DNA of 11,441 bases from 13-2-20CM-68-14 sp046733295. Lineage in GTDB: Bacteria > Actinomycetota > Thermoleophilia > Gaiellales > Gaiellaceae. The translations under genes were made by a program, and so were the position numbers. This document shows positions 6,960 to 11,441 of the stretch, in pieces (position 1 is the stretch's first letter; every line of letters starts with the position of its first letter). The notes beneath the pieces are model-generated. The model worked only from the letters and a program-made list of their open reading frames with translations, was not told the DNA's origin and did no database searches. The DNA is taken from NCBI GenBank assembly GCA_046733295.1, contig JBKPOY010000081.1:1-11441 (forward strand), given 5' to 3'.

Positions 6960-7250
6960 GTGCCGCACTACGTGACGCTGATGCGCTGGACGTCGCAGGG
7001 CGTCGCGGGGCTGCCCGCCTGGCGTGAGCGGGTCGAGGACGGCGAGCGGATCATCTCGGACGCGGGCGGCCGGCTCGTGGGCGTCTACGTCACCCTCGGC
7101 CGTTACGACGTCGTCGAGATCTTCGAGGCGCCGGACGACGAGACCGCGGCCGAGGTGATGATGAAGCTCCAGCGCCACGGCGCCGAGCACACCGAGACGC
7201 TGCGCGCGTTCACCCGTGAGGAAGCGGAGGAGATCGTCCGCAAGCTGTAG
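6960..7250 (+). CDS. GYD-domain protein (small α/β dimeric-barrel type)
   Basis: A 96-residue soluble protein with the layout of the GYD family: an opening MPHYVTLMRWTSQG, a helix (about residues 20-37), the namesake motif GRYDVVEIFEAPDDETA (about 47-63), and a C-terminal helix ending TREEAEEIVRKL. Members resemble dimeric α/β ferredoxin-like folds; no reaction is firmly assigned to the family, so function is unknown. I chose GTG at 6960 because family members usually begin M-P-x-Y; an ATG at 6948 in the same frame would add MIAG and overlap an alternative start of the divergent rluB by 2 nt. Neither start has a clear Shine-Dalgarno. It lies 69 bp upstream of the M28 peptidase gene on the same strand, and the two may share a transcript. 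Confidence 0.87.
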   Translation: MPHYVTLMRWTSQGVAGLPAWRERVEDGERIISDAGGRLVGVYVTLGRYDVVEIFEAPDDETAAEVMMKLQRHGAEHTETLRAFTREEAEEIVRKL

Positions 7251-7306
7251 CGGACGCATAGAAGTCCACCCCGGCGGGTAGCGGCCTTGACGCCAGGTAA
7301 CGCAGC

Positions 7307-7315
7307 GGGAGGAGG
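7307..7315 (+). promoter_or_regulatory. Strong ribosome binding site for the M28 peptidase
   Basis: GGGAGGAGG ends 4 nt before the ATG at 7320, and the inner GGAGG (7308-7312) is 7 nt away. It is the best Shine-Dalgarno in the window. It rules for the ATG at 7320 and against the in-frame TTG at 7287. Confidence 0.85.
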
Positions 7316-7319
7316 ACTC

Positions 7320-8717
7320 ATGAGAAAGCTGCGCTTTGCCGTGCTCGCGCTCGCGTGCGCCGGAATCGTCGCCGCCGCGACGGGTCTGGCGCTCGCCACG
7401 AGCTCCGCGCGAGGCAGCGGGCACGGAAACGGCCCGCCCGTCTCGCCCGAGACGCGGCACATGCTCAAGCAGATCCGCGCCGGCAACATCGAGCACTCGA
7501 TCCGGACGCTCGCCGCATTCGGGACGAGGCACACGCTGTCGTCGCAGACCGATCCGAATCGCGGCATCGGTGCGGCCACCAACTGGATCTACGACCAGTT
7601 CCAGCAGTACGCGGCCGCCTCGGACGGCCGGCTGACCGTCGAGAAGCAGACCTTCATCCAGCCGCCGGGGCCGCGCGTGCCCCAGCCGACGCCGATCACG
7701 AACGTGATCGCGACCCTGCACGGGCAACAGCCGGAGTCGGCCGACCGGATCTACCTCGTCAGCGGCCATATCGACTCGCGCTGCACCGACGTGCTCGACT
7801 TCACCTGCGACGCGCCGGGCGCCGACGACGATGCATCGGGTGTTGCGGCCGTGCTCGAGCTCGCGCGGGTCATGTCGAAGCACTCGTTCGACGCGACGAT
7901 CATCTTCGCTGCGTTCGCCGGCGAGGAGCAGGGGGTGTTCGGCTCGACGTACTTCGCAGCGCAGGCCAAGGCCGCGAACCTCAACATCGCCGGGATGTTC
8001 TCGAACGACATCATCGGCAGCAGCCTCGGGATGAACGGCGTGCGTGACCGTCACAACGTGCGGCTGTTCGCAGAGGGCCCGCCGGCGAACGAGACCCCTC
8101 AGGAGGCGACGATCCGGCGCACGATGGGCGGCGAGAACGACACCCCGCCGCGGGAGCTCGCGCGATTCATCCGTGAGGCGGCCCAGTCGGCGGTGCCGAA
8201 GATCAATGTCTGGATCATCTACCGCCGCGATCGCTTCCTACGCGGCAGCGACCATCTGCCGTTCCTCGACCAGCGGTATCCGGCGGTCCGGCTCACCGAG
8301 CCGAACGAGGACTACCGCCACGAGCACCAAAACGTGCGCGTCGAGAACGGCGTCCAGTTCGGTGACCTGCCTCAGTTCGTCGACTTCCGCTACACGGCGA
8401 ACGTGGCCCGCGTCAACGGGGCCGCCCTGGCGGCCCTCGCGGACGGGCCCGCCGCCCCGAAGGCTGTCAAGGTCGAGGCCGGGACGCTGACCGTCGACAC
8501 CACGCTCGAGTGGCAGGCGAACACCGAGCCCGATCTCGCCGGCTACGAGATCGTCTACCGCGACACGACGGAGCCGTACTGGTCACACAGGATCGACGTC
8601 GGCAACGTCACCAGCTACACCGTGAAGGGGATCACCAAGGACAACTTCCTCTTCGGCGTCCGCGCGGTCGACCGCGACGGAAACCGGAGCGTCGTCACCT
8701 TCCCGGTTCCGAAGTAA
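7320..8717 (+). CDS. Secreted M28-family zinc aminopeptidase with C-terminal FnIII-like domain
   Basis: Exported peptidase that removes N-terminal amino acids from peptides using two zinc ions. The 465-residue chain starts with a signal peptide (MRKLR, hydrophobic core, probable cleavage after ALA at 24-26). The M28 domain (about 43-375) shows the expected ligands: H150 (SGHIDSR), bridging D170 (GADDDASG), the catalytic/ligand pair E202-E203 (AGEEQG), D230 (FSND) and H312 (SDHLPF). C155 and C163 are the only cysteines in the mature chain and probably form a disulfide. Residues from about 380 to the end read as one fibronectin type III-like β-sandwich (VKVEAGTL, LEWQANTEPDLAGYEIVYR, SYTVKGITKDNFLFGVRAVDRDGN). 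No anchor follows, so it is probably released or wall-associated. Its exact substrate preference cannot be read. It sits downstream of the GYD gene and upstream of a highly structured RNA region. Confidence 0.95.
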   Translation: MRKLRFAVLALACAGIVAAATGLALATSSARGSGHGNGPPVSPETRHMLKQIRAGNIEHSIRTLAAFGTRHTLSSQTDPNRGIGAATNWIYDQFQQYAAASDGRLTVEKQTFIQPPGPRVPQPTPITNVIATLHGQQPESADRIYLVSGHIDSRCTDVLDFTCDAPGADDDASGVAAVLELARVMSKHSFDATIIFAAFAGEEQGVFGSTYFAAQAKAANLNIAGMFSNDIIGSSLGMNGVRDRHNVRLFAEGPPANETPQEATIRRTMGGENDTPPRELARFIREAAQSAVPKINVWIIYRRDRFLRGSDHLPFLDQRYPAVRLTEPNEDYRHEHQNVRVENGVQFGDLPQFVDFRYTANVARVNGAALAALADGPAAPKAVKVEAGTLTVDTTLEWQANTEPDLAGYEIVYRDTTEPYWSHRIDVGNVTSYTVKGITKDNFLFGVRAVDRDGNRSVVTFPVPK

Positions 8718-8727
8718 GCATCGTCTC

Positions 8728-8762
8728 CGACAGGCGTCCGCCCTTCCGGCAGGCGCCTGTCG
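8728..8762 (+). terminator. 11-bp hairpin after the M28 gene, terminator or 5' hairpin of the adjoining RNA
   Basis: Positions 8728-8738 pair with 8752-8762 (CGACAGGCG against CGCCTGTCG, plus one G-U and one C-G inside) around a 13-nt loop. It starts 11 nt after the peptidase stop and has no U-tract. It ends exactly one base before the 165-nt rod at 8763, so it may be the first domain of that RNA instead of, or as well as, a terminator. Confidence 0.55.
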
Positions 8763-8927
8763 AGGAGGGTTTGGCGGAATACCGCTCGTCGCCGGGGTGC
8801 GATGCTCGTTCCCAGGCAAGGATGCAGGGAGCGTCAATAGCAGGAAGCTATTGGCGCGACTGAGGACGCCGCCTGGGGGCGAGCAGCGCGGCCCGGCGGC
8901 ACAGACTGTATTTCGCCGAACCCTCCT
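8763..8927 (+). ncRNA. Candidate structured non-coding RNA: 165-nt rod with 59 base pairs, family not recognised
   Basis: The non-coding stretch between the convergent M28 and scpB genes folds end to end. Helices are 8763-8782/8908-8927 (20 bp, unbroken); 8788-8796/8892-8900 (9 bp, after a 5x7 internal loop); 8798-8801/8887-8890 (4 bp, after a G-G mismatch); 8803-8817/8871-8885 (15 bp, after an A-G mismatch); a 13x13 internal loop; and 8831-8841/8847-8857 (11 bp) capped by AGGAA. Of 59 pairs, 52 are Watson-Crick and 7 are G-U in plus-strand RNA. There are no A-C oppositions, so the structure reads better on the plus strand. The closing stem, large central bubble and apical stem recall 6S RNA in outline, but I see no sequence match to 6S, SRP, tmRNA or RNase P. 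No clear promoter precedes it; it may be processed from the peptidase transcript. A small mobile repeat is the main alternative. Confidence 0.55.
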
Positions 8928-8928
8928 A

Positions 8929-9528
8929 CTAAGCGGGGCGCTTCTCCGCGACCGCTTCGAGCCGGGCGCGGATCTCGTCCGCCTCGCCGCCCAGGTCGTC
9001 GAGCCGCGGCAGCGCAGAGAGTGACTCGAGCCCGAAGACCCGTTCGAAGAGCGGCGTCGTCCGGTAGCGGATCGCGCCGGCCTCGTCCTCGCGCCCGGCC
9101 TCCGCGATCAGGCCGCGCTCGACGAGCCCCGCAACGACGGAGTCGGCCGCAACGCCGCGGATGCGGGCGATGTCCGGCCGCCTGCACGGCCCCAGGTAGG
9201 CAACGATCGCGAGGGTCTCCAGCGCCGCTGCCGACAGACCTCGCTCGACCGGCCGCTCGAAGAGGCGCCCACAGGCCTCCGCCGCCTCACGCGAGGCGCG
9301 GAAGGCCCAGCCGCCGGCCACGTGCTCCAGCACGATGCCGCTGCGACCCTCGCGGTAGCGCTCCGAGAGCAGCCGGAGGGCGGTCTCGACCCGCTCGGCA
9401 TCGTCGGCCGCAGCCTCGGCGAGCTCGGCCACCGCGAGCGGCTGCGAGGCCACGACCAGCAGCGCCTCGACCGTGCGGGCGAGCCGGTCGACCGGATTGG
9501 TCGCGATCAGGCGGAGCGGGCGATCCAT
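8929..9528 (-). CDS. scpB: Segregation and condensation protein B
   Basis: ScpB dimers bind ScpA (the kleisin) and the SMC ATPase to form the bacterial condensin that compacts and separates sister chromosomes. The 199-residue length is typical. Two winged-helix domains can be followed: the first from DRLARTVEALLVVASQPL (14-31), the second around GLSAAALETLAIVAYLGPC (96-114), RRPDIARIRG and a VVAGLVERGLI helix, then YRTTPLFERVFGLESL (153-168), which are strongly conserved ScpB features. The ATG at 9528 has AGGA six bases upstream, inside the scpA coding region, and the genes overlap by 22 bp, indicating coupled synthesis. The TAG stop abuts the structured RNA region, whose 20-bp closing helix ends one base away. 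Confidence 0.96.
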   Translation of the reverse strand: MDRPLRLIATNPVDRLARTVEALLVVASQPLAVAELAEAAADDAERVETALRLLSERYREGRSGIVLEHVAGGWAFRASREAAEACGRLFERPVERGLSAAALETLAIVAYLGPCRRPDIARIRGVAADSVVAGLVERGLIAEAGREDEAGAIRYRTTPLFERVFGLESLSALPRLDDLGGEADEIRARLEAVAEKRPA

Positions 9529-10259
9529 TCCCGTTCCTGTTCGACGTCGGCGCGCGCAACCCTGATCGGCGCGAACGGCGCCGCCTGCTCCAGCGAGATC
9601 TCACCGGTCTTCCGGAGCTCGAGCAGCGCGAGAAACGCGACCGCCGCGTCGACGCGCGAGAGCCCGCCGACCTCGGTCTCGAAGTCGAACCGGCGCCGCC
9701 GCGCGAGCACGGCCCGGAAGCGCTCGAGAAACTGCGAGACCGGCGGAAAGCGCAGCGCCATGTGCTGCAGCGACAGCGAGGGCGGCTCGACCGCGAGCAG
9801 CCGGAGCGCGGCGCCGAGCTTCTCGGGCTCCTGCGGCGCCAGCCGGCGTTCGGGCCGGGGCGCCAGCGGCGCGGGCCCGAGCCGGAAGAAGCGGTTGCTC
9901 TCGCCCTCGAGCCTCTCGGCCAGCCAGGCGGCCGCCTCCTTCATCCGCCGGTACTCCGCGAGCCGGCGCGCCAGCTCCTCGGCCGCCTCCTCGGGCTCCA
10001 GCTCGGAGAGCTCGAGGTCCTCCTCGGGGAAGAGCCCGCGGGCCTTCAGCTCGAGCAGCGCCGCGACGAGCACGAGGAACTCGCCGCACGCGTCGAGATC
10101 CAGCCGTCCCTGATCCTCGAGCCGCGAGCAGAACTCGAGCACGATCTCGGCGACGTCGACCTCGGCGAGCTCGAGCTCCTCGCGGAGAACGAGCGTCAAC
10201 AGCAGGTCGAAAGGCCCCTCGAACGCGTCGAGGTCCAGGTCGAGCTCGCGCACGATCAC
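9507..10259 (-). CDS. scpA: Segregation and condensation protein A (kleisin)
   Basis: Kleisin subunit that bridges the SMC heads and carries ScpB in the Smc-ScpAB condensin. The 250 residues begin with the kleisin N-terminal motif FEGPFDLLL (13-21). They continue through acidic helices including EFLVLVAALLELKARGLFP (about 60-78) and a charged central region (EEAAEELARRLAEYRRMKEA), and end in the C-terminal winged helix (RVDAAVAFLALLELRKTGEI, then FAPIRV). The start is GTG at 10259; a second in-frame GTG at 10253 is possible. No strong Shine-Dalgarno is seen. Only 19 bp separate it from the upstream lgt stop, and its 3' end overlaps scpB by 22 bp, so all three genes are probably co-transcribed. 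Length and motifs are normal. Confidence 0.96.
   Translation of the reverse strand: MIVRELDLDLDAFEGPFDLLLTLVLREELELAEVDVAEIVLEFCSRLEDQGRLDLDACGEFLVLVAALLELKARGLFPEEDLELSELEPEEAAEELARRLAEYRRMKEAAAWLAERLEGESNRFFRLGPAPLAPRPERRLAPQEPEKLGAALRLLAVEPPSLSLQHMALRFPPVSQFLERFRAVLARRRRFDFETEVGGLSRVDAAVAFLALLELRKTGEISLEQAAPFAPIRVARADVEQEREWIARSA
9535..9538 (-). promoter_or_regulatory. Ribosome binding site for scpB inside scpA
   Basis: The minus strand reads AGGA six bases before the ATG at 9528. It lies in the last codons of scpA and supports this scpB start. The alternative position at residue 13 is a GTC codon and cannot start translation. Confidence 0.6.
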
Positions 10260-10278
10260 GGGCGGCAGCCTAGTGGCG

Positions 10279-11157
10279 TTACCGGACGCGCCCCTTGGGC
10301 ACGGCCATGGCCGGTCCCGGCGGCGGGGCGGCGCGCCCTCGCGCCGGCTCGCCCTCCGCAGGCTCGTCGCGGATGAACTGCCACCAGATGAAGAAGGCGG
10401 TCGAGACGATGAAGACGACGATCGAGACCCAGGCGTTGATCCGCAGCCCGAGGAACTCGTGCGCGGGGTCGATCCGCAGCAGCTCCTCGAAGAAGCGTCC
10501 GAAGCAGTAGTAGGAGACGTAGAGCGCGAACAGCCCGGGCGGCCGGATCCGGAACCGCGACCCGACCCAGAGCAGGATCAGCACGCCGATGACGTCGTAG
10601 ATGAACTCGTAGAGGAACGTCGGGTGGAAGGTCGTGTACTGGAGGTAGTTGCCGACGCGGTGCTCGAAGTCGATCTCCAGGCCCCAGGGCAGGCTCGTCG
10701 GCTTACCGTAGAGCTCCTGGTTCCAGTAGTTGCCCCAGCGGCCTATGCCCTGCGCGAGCAGGAGGCCCGGCGCCACTGCGTCCATGAACAGGAGGACGCT
10801 CGCGCCGGAGCGGTGGACGACCCAGGCGCCGACGAGGCAGCCGAACAGGATCCCGCCCCAGACACCGAGCCCTCCCTCCCAAACCGCGAACGGCCCCCAC
10901 CACTTGTCGGGCACCTCGTTCCAGCTGGTGACGTCGTGGTAGAGGCGCGCGCCGACGATGCCGGCCGCGACGCCCCAGACGGCGACGCGCAGCACGAGGT
11001 CGGGATCGCCGCCCCACCGCTTCCAGCGCACCCACGTCAGCCAGATGCACGCGACGATCGCGAGCAGCAGCATCAGGCCGTAGAGATGGATCTCGCGGCC
11101 GAAGATGTGAAAGACGCCGGAACCCGGCGACGGGATCGAGGCGAGCAGCGTTGTCAC
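10279..11157 (-). CDS. lgt: Prolipoprotein diacylglyceryl transferase
   Basis: Integral membrane enzyme that moves a diacylglyceryl group from phosphatidylglycerol to the lipobox cysteine of prolipoproteins, the first step of lipoprotein maturation. The 292 residues show about seven hydrophobic segments and the family landmarks: HLYGLML (24-30), GARLYHDVTSW (69-79), the Lgt signature GRWGNYWNQELYG (139-151), HPTFLYE (178-184) and FGRFFEELLR (219-228). The cytoplasmic C-terminal tail after about residue 262 is rich in Pro, Ala and Arg and is unlikely to be catalytic. The start is GTG at 11157; no good Shine-Dalgarno precedes it, and the small upstream ORF ends 46 bp before. It is followed by scpA after 19 bp. 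No lipobox-containing substrate is encoded in the window. The identification is secure. Confidence 0.97.
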   Translation of the reverse strand: MTTLLASIPSPGSGVFHIFGREIHLYGLMLLLAIVACIWLTWVRWKRWGGDPDLVLRVAVWGVAAGIVGARLYHDVTSWNEVPDKWWGPFAVWEGGLGVWGGILFGCLVGAWVVHRSGASVLLFMDAVAPGLLLAQGIGRWGNYWNQELYGKPTSLPWGLEIDFEHRVGNYLQYTTFHPTFLYEFIYDVIGVLILLWVGSRFRIRPPGLFALYVSYYCFGRFFEELLRIDPAHEFLGLRINAWVSIVVFIVSTAFFIWWQFIRDEPAEGEPARGRAAPPPGPAMAVPKGRVR

Positions 11158-11203
11158 CGGCGCGACATTCTGCCGCGAGCCGCGAAAGCCTGCCCGTTCT
11201 GAA

Positions 11204-11407
11204 CTACAGGAGGATCTGGAGCGCGACCGGAACCGGGCAGCCCTGCGAGATCAGATCGGTCGCCAGGTGCAGGTCGACATCGGGCCGGGCCGCGAGCCGC
11301 GCGGCGTCGCGAACCGGGTAACCGGCGCGCTCGAGCTCCTCGGCGCGCCACTGCTCGATCCGCTCCGCCTCCGTCTCGAGAACCATCTGGGTCTCCGCCG
11401 CATTCAT
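11204..11407 (-). CDS. Small conserved-looking protein of unknown function (67 aa)
   Basis: A 67-residue soluble protein without signal peptide or membrane segment. It is strongly charged and mostly helical: an acidic N-terminal helix (ETEAERIEQWRAEELERAGY, 10-29), a second helix (VRDAARLAARPDVDLHLATDLI) and a C-terminal GCPVPVALQILL with a single cysteine at 57. Third-position G/C is high and there is a sensible ATG at 11407. It is the first readable gene of the lgt-scpA-scpB direction, 46 bp ahead of lgt. I recall similar short proteins beside housekeeping genes in other Thermoleophilia but no named family, so no function is offered. The helical RAGYPxxxAxxLAxRxDVDLHxA layout might be a protein-interaction module. 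A non-coding or shadow origin is less likely but cannot be excluded. Confidence 0.65.
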   Translation of the reverse strand: MNAAETQMVLETEAERIEQWRAEELERAGYPVRDAARLAARPDVDLHLATDLISQGCPVPVALQILL

Positions 11408-11441
11408 ACGTCCTGATTCGGAGATTCAGGCGCCCCGGTTC

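Noticed and set aside
7251..7306. TTGACG at 7287-7292 as a -35 box for the M28 gene
   Set aside because: The -10 position at normal spacing falls on the ribosome binding site and contains AGGAGG, not a -10 hexamer.
7287..7319. TTG start 33 bases upstream for the M28 peptidase
   Set aside because: It would put 11 residues, translated from the ribosome-binding region, before a normal signal peptide; the GGGAGGAGG site points to ATG 7320.
6261..8054. Minus-strand frame running upstream from the His-rich membrane protein
   Set aside because: It runs opposite the GYD and M28 genes and out of frame with rluB. The GTG at 6260 starts a clear signal peptide and overlaps the rluB stop.
8763..8927. 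Reading the long inverted repeat as a MITE or IS remnant
   Set aside because: No target-site duplication flanks it (CTGTCG on the left, ACTAAG on the right), no transposase is nearby, and its mismatches are one-sided G-U rather than random. Not fully excluded: a genome-wide copy count would decide.
8763..8927. Known RNA classes: SRP RNA, tmRNA, RNase P RNA, cobalamin or c-di-GMP riboswitch
   Set aside because: The conserved cores of these RNAs that I can recall (for example the SRP GGAA-loop domain with its AGCAG side, or the RNase P GAGGAAAGUCC core) are absent.
8797..9024. Small plus-strand ORF (75 codons) spanning the structured RNA and the 3' end of scpB
   Set aside because: No ribosome binding site or recognisable sequence; it overlaps scpB antisense and the base-paired region.
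9021..10376. 451-codon plus-strand frame opposite scpA and scpB
   Set aside because: Arg/Pro/Glu-rich shadow without motifs; the minus strand encodes clear ScpA and ScpB.

Overview
The window looks like the chromosome of a high-GC actinobacterium. The strong G/C bias at third codon positions, long spurious ORFs opposite real genes, weak or absent Shine-Dalgarno sites at several starts, and the gene content (Iβ-type DAHP synthase, TrpRS with KMSTT, lgt-scpA-scpB, an RsuA/RluB-type synthase) suggest the deep-branching Thermoleophilia (Gaiellales/Solirubrobacterales). That placement is inference from memory of similar proteins, not a search result. No phage, plasmid, IS, CRISPR or tRNA/rRNA gene is visible.

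Layout. (1) 1-675, minus: 5' part of a DAHP synthase gene cut by the window edge, divergent across 39 bp from trpS (715-1698, plus). (2) 1796-5596, plus: a very large secreted enzyme joining an alkaline-phosphatase-superfamily nucleotide pyrophosphatase/phosphodiesterase to a complete 5'-nucleotidase; the active-site residues of both halves are present. (3) 5604-6260 and 6257-6940, minus: a membrane-anchored His-rich exported protein of unknown function, translationally coupled (GTGA overlap) to an RsuA/RluB-type pseudouridine synthase. (4) 6960-7250 and 7320-8717, plus: a GYD-domain protein and a secreted M28 aminopeptidase with a C-terminal FnIII-like domain. (5) 8728-8927: a non-coding stretch that folds into an 11-bp hairpin followed directly by a 165-nt rod containing 59 base pairs. 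All of its G-U pairs are valid only in plus-strand RNA, so this is a strong candidate for an undescribed structured RNA. (6) 8929-11407, minus: a compact operon reading (right to left) small conserved ORF, lgt, scpA, scpB.

How it fits together. The minus-strand genes (small ORF-lgt-scpA-scpB, then rluB and its partner, then aroF) look like a housekeeping block of lipoprotein maturation, chromosome condensation, rRNA modification and aromatic synthesis. It is interrupted by plus-strand modules. Two of those plus-strand products are exported hydrolases, which could release phosphate/nucleosides and amino acids from extracellular nucleotides and peptides. Hairpins suited to termination lie at both convergent junctions (about 5600 and 8750), and another follows trpS.

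The two most interesting items are the nucleotidase fusion and the structured RNA at 8728-8927. The possible N-terminal histidine metal site in the 5604-6260 protein comes next.
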